In this document: piece after piece, positions 17,077-25,807 of the stretch | How the letters are laid out: the number at the start of each line of letters is the position of its first letter | How positions within the stretch are numbered: position 1 is the first letter of the stretch | Source: Propionivibrio dicarboxylicus | GTDB taxonomy: Bacteria > Pseudomonadota > Gammaproteobacteria > Burkholderiales > Rhodocyclaceae | Direction: 5' to 3' | DNA length: 64,000 nt | NCBI RefSeq assembly: GCF_900099695.1 | Contig: NZ_FNCY01000003.1 | Span: 1-64,000, forward strand | The notes under the pieces: generated by a model | Told to the model about the DNA's origin: nothing | The model's database searches: none | The model's input: the letters and a program-made list of their open reading frames with translations, nothing else | Program-made: the position numbers and the translations under genes

Positions 17077-17315
17077 ATCGTGCCTTTCTTCTCGGCCATC
17101 AGGCTCAAACGGGACTCCATTAAGAAATTCGATATTGCATTCTTGATGTTTTCAAGCTGCCTTATATGTTCTCGGACAGAGCCACTTGGCATATTCTGCA
17201 CAAAACGTGATTCTTCTTCACATTTTTCATATATCAATTTGTCCAAAATTTCTGCTTCGAGCAATTTTTGCGGCAGATTCATTCCCAACCGATCGCCAAA
17301 TTGGGGGACGGACAT
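17073..17315 (-). CDS. Small hypothetical protein, first gene of the CHAT operon
   Basis: An 80-residue soluble, helical protein (for example LLEAEILDKLIYEKCEEESRF and EHIRQLENIKNAISNFLME). No known motif is visible. It overlaps the next gene by four bases. The region just upstream is decayed argH sequence, so the original promoter of this operon may have been lost or replaced at that junction. No convincing ribosome site is seen before ATG 17315. Confidence 0.6.
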   Translation of the reverse strand: MSVPQFGDRLGMNLPQKLLEAEILDKLIYEKCEEESRFVQNMPSGSVREHIRQLENIKNAISNFLMESRLSLMAEKKGTM

Positions 17316-17334
17316 TATGGTTTGGCAAACTCAA

Positions 17335-17935
17335 ACCATTTCTTTGTTGCACTGCTCGCATGATGAATCAGCACCCAAGATCGCACACTATGCCGAAGCG
17401 CGGGTTCATCCACAACACTAATTCTTCCAACATGCGTGAAAAGTGCATTATCAGCAGCGACGCGGCGGCACAGAATTCGATGGCGAAATCGCGATCGGAG
17501 ATGGCGTCGAGCTAGTTCTCGCAGATGCCGGCAACGTCGAGTTCGGCGGCGACGAATTCGCGGCCGATAGGACAGGTCGTGCCGGCCAGCGCAGCGGCGC
17601 CGAACGGCAGGACATTGACGCACTTCTGGACGTCGGCGAAGCGTTCGCCGTCGCGGCTGGTCATTTCGAACTAGGCCACCAGACGGTGGCCGAAGGTCAC
17701 CGTCTGGGCGACCTGCAAGTGCGTGCAACAGGGCATCGGTATCGCGACCTCGCGTTCGGCAAGGTTGAGCAGATTGGTCTGGCAAGCTTCGACGATCGCG
17801 TAGCGGAGCTAGAGGCGAATCTCGGTGGCAACAGACGCTTGCCAGCGTCTCCGATGAGCATGGTGAGACGATAGCCGATGAAGGCAACTTCGACGACGCA
17901 TAGATTATCCGCAAACGCGGTTCGCGCATTGTGAT
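17335..17935 (-). pseudogene. argH: Decayed argininosuccinate lyase (argH) fragment
   Basis: The minus strand retains recognisable ArgH sequence: RLTMLIGDAGKRL, then [55 protein letters not shown] and [13 protein letters not shown], in the correct order. It is broken by in-frame stops (after ATEIRL, after HRLVA, after GICEN), by loss of the HTGRSRNDQ segment with a frame change, and by missing ends. The residual similarity fades where the SSIMPQK loop should be, close to the CHAT operon start. An intact argH presumably exists elsewhere. The fragment marks an old rearrangement junction inside the island. Confidence 0.85.
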
Positions 17936-17947
17936 TGGCCGGCGTGT

Positions 17948-19156
17948 TCATTTCGCCCCCCCATCGTCTTGACGGCCGCCGACAACGCGCAGGCCGCCTC
18001 TCGGCTGCGAGCGGTAAAGGGCTTCGAGCTGGCGTGCGTACTCGGCTTGTACCGTCGCGGCTTCATACTTCGTCCTGGCAATCAGGCGCACAGTGTAGAC
18101 AGAGGGGGGGGAGAAGGCGATCTTGATGATCAAGAAACCAAGTTCCAAGACTAACAAAGAGACGACCGTCAGCCAGCGGAATTGATTTGCCGTTTTACCG
18201 TATGTGGGATCGTTGAAGACATCCTGAAGAGCCATGATGCGCATCAACGGGTCATTGCGCTCGGGAGCCCAGCGCGTGTCCAGCCGCTTTTGTGCATCGG
18301 TTTCCAAGACGAACGTGCGGAACTCGGACTGCTTCTGGTCCAGAGCGCCCGTCAGCCGGGCGATCTCCTGTTCGAGAGCACTCATGCGTGCCTGCCAGGC
18401 TTGCACGTCGGCGGAAGCTATCTCGGCGGCTTTTGCGGCCTCGATCTCTTGGCGGTGGGCCTCGCGGTACTTAGGCCCTTCGCCGCGAACATAGCCCTTG
18501 AGCCCGCCATCGGACTGGCGTCCGGCTTCTACCCGCGCCTGAGCCGCACGACGATTGGCCGTGCTTCGCTCGGCGAGCGTTTCCTCAACCTGACGTTGCA
18601 AGGCTGCGCGCTCCGATTGTCTCGCGCCGATCTCGATCGTCAGGGGATCTATTAGGCGCGACTTGAACTCGCTCTTGCGATGAGCGTACTCCGCTTCCAG
18701 CGGAGCATTCTTGTTGCTTCGATCCAGCTGCAGGTGTGCGTCGATCGCATGGCCGTAGAGCCACAGCAAGACTCCTGTTGCCGTCGCCTGAGACAACACC
18801 ACGGAGACAACAACACGGAACACGGCCTTGAACCAGTACTGGTTGTCACGAACGCCGTCCGCCGTATCAAGCACGCCGACCAGCCCCCAATCGGACGCCG
18901 AGATCGCTTGGTCGAAAATGAAGATGAACGCGCCAATCAACACGCCCAAGGGTACGGCAGCAAAGATGGGCAGGAATGACGCAAAGAAAGCGGACCACGC
19001 CACCGTCGCCAGAATCGCCAAGGCCAAGAGCATCAAAGCATTGGCGATGATCGTGTTGCGATCGAATCGATTCGACTGGTTCGCCAAGTCGTAATCGGCC
19101 CGCGCAACGCAGCATGCGACGTACAGCAGCTTGTTGGCCCGTTGTTCGGTGGTCAT
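17948..19156 (-). CDS. DUF4407 membrane protein
   Basis: A 402-residue membrane protein. ATG 19156 is chosen (MTTEQRANKLLYVACC...) because GGAGATGAG precedes it and it overlaps the upstream stop as ATGA. Hydrophobic segments lie near residues 38-60, 63-83, 107-130 and 325-345. A long charged coiled coil (~150-290) lies between the second and third groups. This topology and the FIFDQAISASDWG stretch fit the DUF4407 family, whose function is unknown. Translational coupling to the Ig-like protein gene indicates a joint envelope complex. Any downstream gene has been replaced by argH debris. Confidence 0.8.
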   Translation of the reverse strand: MTTEQRANKLLYVACCVARADYDLANQSNRFDRNTIIANALMLLALAILATVAWSAFFASFLPIFAAVPLGVLIGAFIFIFDQAISASDWGLVGVLDTADGVRDNQYWFKAVFRVVVSVVLSQATATGVLLWLYGHAIDAHLQLDRSNKNAPLEAEYAHRKSEFKSRLIDPLTIEIGARQSERAALQRQVEETLAERSTANRRAAQARVEAGRQSDGGLKGYVRGEGPKYREAHRQEIEAAKAAEIASADVQAWQARMSALEQEIARLTGALDQKQSEFRTFVLETDAQKRLDTRWAPERNDPLMRIMALQDVFNDPTYGKTANQFRWLTVVSLLVLELGFLIIKIAFSPPSVYTVRLIARTKYEAATVQAEYARQLEALYRSQPRGGLRVVGGRQDDGGAK

Positions 19157-20025
19157 AGTCTCATCTCCAAAGGGTGGTTGAGAATGTCGAGGTTGAATGA
19201 AACCGTTTCGATTTCCGGTAGCCTCGGAACGACGCGACACTCTTCCGCGTACTCAGCTCCGTCGAATCCCACGGCAACGACACGAAATCGTTCCGGTCTG
19301 TAGCCGACCTCGACGAGCAAACGACCGATCAAACTTGCCGTATAGGCCTCACCGCGATCAGGGGCCTCGACGCGAACGGAATGTGCGCCGCTGATGGTCC
19401 AGGCGAACTCGATCTCTTCACCGACGAATGCGCATTTCTCGCGTGCGTCCAAGAACATGGATACTGGCGGCGCGACGACTTCGATCGTCCTGGTTTGTTT
19501 GTCGGTTCCGAGCGTGGCCGACAGATGAGCGTGCCGTCCGATGGCCGCAAGCTCGACCGAGAGGGCTCCGAGGTATCGTGGAGTAACATCAAGGCAACCC
19601 GATGCGGTGGCATCGATTTCTTGAGTTCCTTCCTGGTCGATCAGGCGCAGGACACAGGATTCCGCATCGCTTTGCCAGCGAATGCGAGCAGGCACGCCGA
19701 ATACCATCCTGGCCGGTACGTGCAAACAGGCGGTCGGAACGAAGATCTGTGGCCGAATCAGCATTTCCGCCGACTCTCTGCCACAAATCAGGTGGATCAA
19801 TACCGGTTCCGCGTCGACATTAACACGATGACGACCACGTGTGGGTACAGAAAACGGACCACGACTGCCGATCATCATTCGTCCTGCTTCGTCGCTTGAC
19901 CAATCGATGACGACGGTCGAACCGGCCTCCGGATGAAGATTGTCGCAGCGCAAGGTGACCGTGGCACCGATTCGGCCTCGCGCCGCGTAGCCCGCCAATT
20001 CTTCGAAGGTGGCCGCAGAGATCAT
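19153..20025 (-). CDS. Ig-like beta-sandwich repeat protein, coupled to DUF4407 gene
   Basis: A 290-residue protein, rich in Val, Glu and Arg and predicted all-beta. It looks like three tandem ~85-residue immunoglobulin-like units, judged by repeated strand patterns such as IGATVTLRCDN, VPARIRWQSD and VGEEIEFAWTISG. No signal peptide is evident, so it is probably cytosolic or bound to the DUF4407 partner. Its stop overlaps the next start (ATGA at 19153-19156). I do not recognise a named family; ligand or partner binding is inferred from the fold only. Confidence 0.75.
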   Translation of the reverse strand: MISAATFEELAGYAARGRIGATVTLRCDNLHPEAGSTVVIDWSSDEAGRMMIGSRGPFSVPTRGRHRVNVDAEPVLIHLICGRESAEMLIRPQIFVPTACLHVPARMVFGVPARIRWQSDAESCVLRLIDQEGTQEIDATASGCLDVTPRYLGALSVELAAIGRHAHLSATLGTDKQTRTIEVVAPPVSMFLDAREKCAFVGEEIEFAWTISGAHSVRVEAPDRGEAYTASLIGRLLVEVGYRPERFRVVAVGFDGAEYAEECRVVPRLPEIETVSFNLDILNHPLEMRL

Positions 20026-20115
20026 GACGGTAGTCCTATGAGTATTGGGTAAATCTCTGGGGGTGTGCTGAGAATAAAGTCATGCTATCGGCAAATCGAA
20101 ATGGCACCACTAACG

Positions 20116-20334
20116 CTAGCCGACGCACCCGATTTCCCGAAAACTGCCCCTTCCAAAAAATGAAGGCGTCTTCTCGCGCCCGCAGCGAGAACAGCGATTC
20201 ATGCCGGCGCCGCAACCGCTATCGAAGATGAATCCAACCTTTAAACACCACATCGCACCGCAGTGGTTGCAGCGATAAATCGTGGTGCCACGTTCATGAT
20301 TCTTGCAAGTCGGACACTTTTTGTATGCAGCCAT
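20116..20334 (-). CDS. Small zinc-ribbon protein
   Basis: A 72-residue protein starting at ATG 20334 after AAGGAG. It contains CPTC (residues 7-10), CNHCGAMWC and CSRCG, enough for two zinc sites. Bacterial proteins of this size and pattern can bind nucleic acid or serve as adaptors; the exact role is unknown. It lies 90 bp upstream of the Ig-like/DUF4407 operon on the same strand and next to repeat copy 2. Its position mirrors that of the partial gene beside copy 1. Confidence 0.75.
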   Translation of the reverse strand: MAAYKKCPTCKNHERGTTIYRCNHCGAMWCLKVGFIFDSGCGAGMNRCSRCGREKTPSFFGRGSFREIGCVG

Positions 20335-20431
20335 GGTTTTCTCCTTAAAAGGACCTCGACATTGAGGATTCTGATAACGCTCCGAAGAGCAACTCTTTGG
20401 GCGTATCGGTTCAGGAGATGAAGCAGAAATG

Positions 20432-20819
20432 GCGACCGACATAAGCTCTACGCGGGTAGAGATGGAAGCAGCAGCACAGTGGGGATTTTGCGTCTGAGAT
20501 TGGAGTAAAGCGACAGGGCTTCATGAATGACGCATCGAGGAAGAAACGCTTTGCCGTTGACAAGGCTGGAAGCCAAGGAAACAACAAAGAAAATGAGACT
20601 GACCATCCATCGGGTCAATCTCAGATAGCGGTACAACGCTCATGATGCGAGCATTCCGCCAAATTGAGTGCCGTGTCTTGAGCACAGCGAAGGGGAACAA
20701 CATAAACAACAAGAACAACGCAGCCACGCCGCATTCTTCTTTCTAGTAGGGCTAATTACTCTCGTACCTCCGAATAATTTGATATTGTGGTCTAAATAAA
20801 GGCGAATGGAGGGCATATG
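20432..20819. repeat. Direct repeat copy 2, followed by aborted start codon
   Basis: This is the second copy of the segment at 456-840, in the same orientation. It keeps the CTCTAC/GTAGAG palindrome (20446-20461), the GACGCATCGAGGAAGAAACGC block and the long conserved stretch 20678-20762. The downstream end retains GGAGGGCATATG, but that ATG (20817-20819) is followed at once by TGA. Whatever gene it once served has been lost and replaced by unrelated sequence and IS5 debris. Confidence 0.85.
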
Positions 20820-20941
20820 TGACCTGCCTGGGTGTTCCTGTGTCAGATGATGTGAAGACTCTTTGATATCAACTGGCAAGGATAAGGCAATGGCAGAAAA
20901 GCGTTGGACGCCGGAACAGATTCGAATGATATGAAAAAAAT

Positions 20942-21169
20942 TGGAGCGGTTATCACCGGCACAGCCTGAGCGAAACGAAAATTCGATGTTTGAAACTGCG
21001 GGACGAACGCATCATGTCTCGTGACGTTGAACGCCGGGTTGCCGAGCTGCAGGTCGGAGCTGCACTACTCAATCAATTTACCCATCTCGGGACTCACATC
21101 ACGGTTCCCGCAGCATAATTCCGTCTGGGGAAGTGGGGTAAACCTGCTACCGATTTGTGCAACAAAGCC
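20942..21169 (+). mobile_element. IS5-family (IS903-like) remnant: transposase C-terminus plus terminal inverted repeat
   Basis: Positions 20942-21118 encode 59 codons of a transposase tail: GYHRHSLSETKIRCLKLRDE, a VERRVAELQV helix, then ALLNQFTHLGTH and a stop. This pattern is typical of the C-terminus of IS5-family transposases. Just beyond, 21152-21169 reads GATTTGTGCAACAAAGCC, the reverse of an IS903-type end (GGCTTTGTTG...AAATC). The N-terminal two-thirds and the other end are missing. The element abuts repeat copy 2 and probably contributed to loss of the gene once located there. Confidence 0.65.
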
Positions 21170-22222
21170 ACTGCGCTACACAGATCTTCGCCTGGCTATG
21201 CGAAAACCAGCTTTCGCCCCTGACCAAATTTCAGTCGGCACGCCTGCACAGAATTCATCCGATACGGACAGTTGGTTCTAGAATTAAGCTCTAATGAATA
21301 TTATTTAGCCGGCATATAACAATTTCATTATAATCACGAGGTTTTGATAAAAATTTTTGAATATATAGAGCGGTCCACCAGACTGCGAACACCCCACCCC
21401 ATCCGGATTTAACAGATAAACAGAGCAGGAGTCCCAAGTCGGGAAACAGCTTTCGCATTCTGTCGCGGTACACCCACCCCCTCGCCACAAAATACGGGGT
21501 GCTGTTCGGATTCGGGTTCTGAAAATGACCGGGAGTCCCAATCGAGCGGCGCTGACGCGCCGAACGAAAAAGCCCAGACCAACCGCCTTGCCGCCTGCGC
21601 CGCTGCCGCAGCTTGGTGATCCGGCACGATCAAGGCTTTCGTCGGCGTAACGCTCGACGTAAGCCTTGCCCCGGTAAATCGCCCGCGCCTGCGCACGCAG
21701 GCACGTCCTCAACCGGGCGCGACCGCGTCGTGCAGGATGCTCTGACGTTTATCTGTTTGTAGGAAAGGAATGGTTTGCAGCAATTACTGATCACTCGCCG
21801 CTTCAAAGTTGTTACTTGCGCCACCGTTCAAAGAGGCAAGGCCATTTGACACAACAACCAAAAATCCCATGCAGCAGCTTCCGCCGTGGTGGGCTGCGTG
21901 GTGGGCTGACACGGTCATTCAAAAACAAAAAACCCGCAAAGCCTTTAGGCATGCGGGTTTCATGAAATTATCTGGCGGAGCAGCGAGTCAGCAGCGAACT
22001 CGTCTCTACCGAATATTCCCTGGAACAGGGAAAAATACAGGGAATAACTGCGTGTACCTAGTTCTTAATACTGTATTCCGCCTCTAACACCCCGAAAGCA
22101 CCGCATTTGTTCTTCGTCTCACAAAATAGTGCCGAAAATTGAACAGGGAACTTATTTTGCGATAACAGGGAATCAAATACCCATTTCAGGGAGATGATTC
22201 CGGTATCGCCGGGGAAGCCAGC
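21170..22222. other. Intergenic debris between two IS remnants
   Basis: Apart from one terminator-like hairpin, I find no credible gene here. The longer open frames (21305-21712 and overlaps) have no recognisable motifs and no ribosome sites. Positions ~22015-22195 contain several dispersed CAGGGAA words in imperfect array, of unknown meaning. The stretch looks like decayed insertion sequence and flanking DNA. Confidence 0.5.
21931..21959 (-). terminator. Rho-independent terminator
   Basis: AACCCGCA/TGCGGGTT (8 bp) continues, past one unpaired base on each side, into GCCT/AGGC around a 2-base loop. On the minus strand the stem is followed by TTTTTTGTTTTT. This is a classic strong terminator reading leftwards. 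No intact gene now lies directly upstream; the nearest is the IS5 orfA remnant at 22223-22609. Confidence 0.8.
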
Positions 22223-22609
22223 TTACCCGTGTGGGGAGCCAATTTTTGCCGACTCTCGCTTCTGTCTCCAAATCGTAATTAAAGTTACTGATGCATTATT
22301 ACAACGCGACCAATCCAAAGTGCTAGTTGCTGGGATGTCAGATACCAGAATCGTGCGCACTTTATTCCAGACACCGAATTGCTGCCATGTTTTCAAACGA
22401 CGTAGGCAATTAAGGCCGGACCCGCATCCTATTTCGTCGGGAAGCGCTTCCCAATGAATATCAGCGGTGAGAACATAAAGAATCCCGTTTAACGCGGATC
22501 TATCGTCTAGAGGCTTGCGTCCGGGATATCTGGTACGCCTAGGTCTGGGGGGTGGTAGCAGTGGGACAATTTGCGCCCATAGGTCATCGCTCAATAGGGA
22601 AATTTTCAT
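22223..22609 (-). mobile_element. IS5-family transposase OrfA-like remnant
   Basis: A 128-residue frame begins LLSDDLWAQIVPLLPPPRPR and continues LDDRSALNGILYVLTADIHW, LPDEIGCGSGLNCLRRL and TLDWSR. This is the N-terminal half (helix-turn-helix part) of IS5-family, IS427-type transposases encoded by two frames. After TLDWSR the sequence no longer matches, and no OrfB with the DDE residues follows, so the element is dead. Terminal repeats were not identified. Confidence 0.75.
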
Positions 22610-22856
22610 TTTTTTGGCAACAAAGAGTCAGGGAATACATCGGCCGAAAAAAATACCACATAAAGAAAATCAAATTCCAAAAACGGATCAGCGTTATAAA
22701 AATGTCGCAACCTCAGCACAAACAGAACATTTTCCATGCTTTCACGAGGAATTTATCTATTTAATTATTACTCACCTTGGTCTAATAAGATCAGCAGAAC
22801 ATGAATAATCTCGCATAGCGCTTACAGCGAGGATATATTTCAAGTTGATATTAAAA

Positions 22857-23486
22857 CTAATTACCGACACACAAATGCGGCGTCGAATTCCAATATTCAA
22901 CCGCCCATTCATGACATGTAAAAAAAACACTGCACATCCCCGAATTATTCACAGTTGTATTCATTGGTGACCTAATATCAGCACCAGTGATTCGGCATAG
23001 CAGCATATCCAATACACCACCATGCGTGACCACAACCAAAGTCTCATTGGGATGATCTGACACAAGCGATGTGATATAGGTTATAACTCGTTTGCTGAAT
23101 CCCTTAAGACTCTCCCCCCCCGGAATTACGTAGTCAGTAATGCCATTAACCAGAGCCTGAGCGTCTTCCGGATATTTCCGTGCAATTTCCTCGATTGTTA
23201 GCCCTTCACAGCGCCCGAAATTTCGTTCGCGAAGCGTTTCCATCTGAAAAATCGGAAGACATAGCACCTCGGAAAGCGGAGTCGCTGTCTGTACGGCTCG
23301 AGTCAAATCACTCGAATAGACTTTGGAAATCGATAAGCAATTGTCAAATTTGGTTGCAAGCAATCTGCTTTGACTCAGACCGCGGGCATTCAAATGCACA
23401 TCTGACTGCCCCTGGTACTTTCCTAGCAAGTTCCATTCTGTTTCACCGTGACGAATAAATATAATCTGCGTGCTATTGGTCTGCAT
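22857..23486 (-). CDS. Histidine phosphatase family protein (phosphoglycerate mutase-like)
   Basis: A 209-residue enzyme with the phosphohistidine motif FIRHGETEW (R12, H13), the second catalytic His in VVTHGG near residue 155, and the family segments YSSDLTRAVQTA and LRERNFGRCEGL. Proteins of this size are usually broad phosphatases for sugar phosphates or nucleotides rather than true mutases. It lies 130 bp downstream of the dehydrogenase gene, on the same strand as the sugar-acid operon. It may dephosphorylate an intermediate of that pathway; co-transcription is not proven. Confidence 0.85.
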   Translation of the reverse strand: MQTNSTQIIFIRHGETEWNLLGKYQGQSDVHLNARGLSQSRLLATKFDNCLSISKVYSSDLTRAVQTATPLSEVLCLPIFQMETLRERNFGRCEGLTIEEIARKYPEDAQALVNGITDYVIPGGESLKGFSKRVITYITSLVSDHPNETLVVVTHGGVLDMLLCRITGADIRSPMNTTVNNSGMCSVFFTCHEWAVEYWNSTPHLCVGN

Positions 23487-23617
23487 AAGCGTACTTCAGC
23501 GATAATCTAGCGGGGGTCCGTTGAACAAATGTAACTTCGCCCCTGTTAAGCAACAGCTGCATCGCAGGGGCGGTCGTTACGCATATAGATTAAATATTGT
23601 TCGATTCGTAGCGGCGA

Positions 23618-24661
23618 TCATTTCATAAACAATATTTTCCCAGCATTACCCGCCGTCATGTCGAAGGCCTCTTGGTGTTGCTCATACTTATATCGGTGCG
23701 TAACCACTGACATGAGATCGAGCTTTTTCCCAGCCACAAGTCCGGAGAGTTGCCACCAAGTATTCCAAATACGACGCCCGAAAATCCCCTTAACGCTTAG
23801 TCCTTTTAGATTAACGTTTTTCGTAAAATTAATTGGCACCTCACCGGGAGGATGTCCAATTGTGACTAGTCGGCCTTCCCTTCTGATTAGATCGAAGACC
23901 GTCTTGTACACTGCAGGAGATCCAGTAAGTTCCAGAACGACATCAACACCGCCGCGAGCTGCGGCGATCCTCATTACTTCTGAATAAACATCGTCCTTCG
24001 TAGAATTAATCCCGACTGCGCCAAATTTTCTAGCCATGTCCACCCGATACCCATTGATATCGACTGCGATGACAGTGCCAGCGCCACAGACTCTGGCCAT
24101 TTGAATTGCAAATATAGCGATCGGACCACAACCGTATATAAGTACCGTCTCGCCTGGCTTGATGTTGGCTTCATCGATACCTCTCATTGCGACTCCTGCA
24201 GGCTCGAACAGTGCGCCCTCAGCCGTCTCGATACTCGGCGGCAGCTTGAATGCGACAGAAGCTGGAGCTATTGCAAAATCAGCGAAAGCACCATCGCAGG
24301 TCGTGCCATATATCCCGGTACTGTTACAGTTATGCGCATCGCCATTCTGACATTGATAGCATTTGCCACATGGAATGTGTGTTTCGATCGCGACTCTATC
24401 ACCAACCTTTTTGTCCTCAACACCCGGCCCAACCTCTACGATAGACCCGGCAAATTCGTGACCCAAAATTAGCGGTAGTTCAACGTTAAATGCACTGGCA
24501 AAATTTTCTGCGGCCTGATCCCACTTATAGTAGTGAATATCAGTTCCACAGATTGCTGCTGCTTCAACAGCAATTCTTATCTCACCGGCTGCTAAACTCT
24601 TCTCTTCAACCTCACGATACTCCGCACCAAATGCCTTGGTTTCTTTTATAAGCGCATACAT
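23618..24661 (-). CDS. Zinc-dependent medium-chain alcohol/polyol dehydrogenase
   Basis: A 347-residue enzyme of the sorbitol/threonine dehydrogenase group. ATG 24661 follows GAGGG; upstream codons overlap the previous gene. Catalytic zinc ligands are in AAICGTDIHYY and GHEFAG; the structural zinc motif is CGKCYQCQNGDAHNC. The NAD(P)-binding loop is GCGPIAIFAIQ with the following acidic residue in AVDING, which favours NAD. It probably oxidises a polyol or hydroxy-acid carbon, supplying a keto substrate to the DUF1537 kinase. It lies 16 bp after the transketolase C-terminal gene, clearly in the same operon. The exact substrate is unknown. Confidence 0.85.
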   Translation of the reverse strand: MYALIKETKAFGAEYREVEEKSLAAGEIRIAVEAAAICGTDIHYYKWDQAAENFASAFNVELPLILGHEFAGSIVEVGPGVEDKKVGDRVAIETHIPCGKCYQCQNGDAHNCNSTGIYGTTCDGAFADFAIAPASVAFKLPPSIETAEGALFEPAGVAMRGIDEANIKPGETVLIYGCGPIAIFAIQMARVCGAGTVIAVDINGYRVDMARKFGAVGINSTKDDVYSEVMRIAAARGGVDVVLELTGSPAVYKTVFDLIRREGRLVTIGHPPGEVPINFTKNVNLKGLSVKGIFGRRIWNTWWQLSGLVAGKKLDLMSVVTHRYKYEQHQEAFDMTAGNAGKILFMK

Positions 24662-24677
24662 ATATTTGCCCTCATCT

Positions 24678-25637
24678 TTATTTGGTGCATTTTTTCGATT
24701 TAATAACTTCCAGGACATTTTCAACAATGTCCCCCACCGAAAGACCGTATTTGTCTAACAACTCTTCATGATGACCCGATTCCCCGAATGTATCGTTTAT
24801 GCCAACGATTTTCATTGGAACAGGACATAGAGTCGCAATGACTTCTGCAACCGCGGCTCCAAGTCCGCCAATCACATTGTGTTCTTCGGCTGTGACAACA
24901 CATCCGGTAAGCATCGCGGACTTAACAATTTCTTCCTTATCAATCGGCTTCACAGTAGCCATTTCAACAATTCGAACTGAGTACCCTTTCTCTGCAATTA
25001 GTTTTTCGGCTTGTAACGCACGCCCAACCATTACACCATTGCAAATGATTGTTGCATCACTTCCACTGTCCTTGATCACGTTAGCCTTGCCAAGAACGAA
25101 CTTGTAATTATCGTCAAAGACCTTCGGCACAGCATATCGTCCCAATCTGAGATATACAGGCCCCGGAAATTCAGCTAGTTTCTCAGTGATTACTTCCGTT
25201 GAGGATGCGTCCGCCGGAACAACTACAGCTAGATTCGGTATACATCTCATCATTCCGATATCCTCTGTTGCCTGGTGTGTAACGCCTTCGTACGTACCAG
25301 CGAGCCCCCCCATACCGCCAACAACCTTAACGTTCAAATTCGGGTATGCGATAAATGTCCTTACTTCTTCAGCTGTTCTCATTGAACTAAACACCGAATA
25401 TGTTGCTGCGAAGACCAAATTGCCAACGGATGCAGCGCCTGCCGCTGCAGTCATCATGTTGGTTTCGGCAATTCCGACATCTATAACCCGATCTGGATAT
25501 TTTGCAGCCATAGGGCCAAGCCCCATTGATTTGGCCGTATCCGCGGCGAAAGCAAGTACATTTTGCCGAGCATCCGCGACTCGAAGTAAAGCCTCACCAA
25601 ACGCATCACGAGTTGACAACTTATCTAAAATAGTCAT
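24678..25637 (-). CDS. Transketolase, C-terminal subunit (split type)
   Basis: A 319-residue protein matching the pyrimidine-binding and C-terminal domains of transketolase. The catalytic glutamate lies in GIAETNMMTAAAGAA, followed by FAATYSVF and later CVVTAEEHNVIGGLG. It pairs with the N-terminal subunit at 25808-26626, which binds thiamine diphosphate; together they equal one full transketolase. A 170-bp gap separates the halves, unusually large for such pairs and without visible features. Split transketolases in catabolic operons commonly act on non-canonical ketose phosphates. Here the likely job is a two-carbon transfer in the pathway fed by the kinase. Confidence 0.9.
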   Translation of the reverse strand: MTILDKLSTRDAFGEALLRVADARQNVLAFAADTAKSMGLGPMAAKYPDRVIDVGIAETNMMTAAAGAASVGNLVFAATYSVFSSMRTAEEVRTFIAYPNLNVKVVGGMGGLAGTYEGVTHQATEDIGMMRCIPNLAVVVPADASSTEVITEKLAEFPGPVYLRLGRYAVPKVFDDNYKFVLGKANVIKDSGSDATIICNGVMVGRALQAEKLIAEKGYSVRIVEMATVKPIDKEEIVKSAMLTGCVVTAEEHNVIGGLGAAVAEVIATLCPVPMKIVGINDTFGESGHHEELLDKYGLSVGDIVENVLEVIKSKKCTK

Positions 25638-25807
25638 TTTATTTTCCCATTTTCAATATTAACCATGTTGGAAAAACACTGCCGATTGCAGCCGGAAATA
25701 TGCCTATGTCATATTCGACAACAAAGCGTGACGTTCCACAGAGCAATTACGAAACTTTAATGTTTATTAACCAGGAGAAGTGCTAGCGCATTGAACGCAA
25801 TATGCAA

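Noticed and set aside
17339-17352. CTTTGTTGCAC near the CHAT operon start resembles an IS903-type end
   Set aside because: Only 11 bases match and no transposase lies beside it; the bases also fall in the argH remnant, so chance is likely.
17443-17874. Long plus-strand open frame with protein-like composition
   Set aside because: It is the opposite strand of the argH fragment, whose homology on the minus strand is clear; high GC keeps the reverse strand open.
17697-17951. Minus-strand start at 17951 overlapping the DUF4407 stop, suggesting a third coupled gene
   Set aside because: After about 12 residues the frame already resembles ArgH sequence, then shifts out of frame; best read as argH debris joined at the operon end.
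21291-21712. Overlapping minus-strand open frames up to 135 codons
   Set aside because: No recognisable motif, no ribosome site, and three frames are open at once in a GC-rich patch.
22015-22195. Several CAGGGAA words, considered as a repeat array
   Set aside because: Spacing is irregular and the units are only 7 bases long; not a CRISPR and no clear array.
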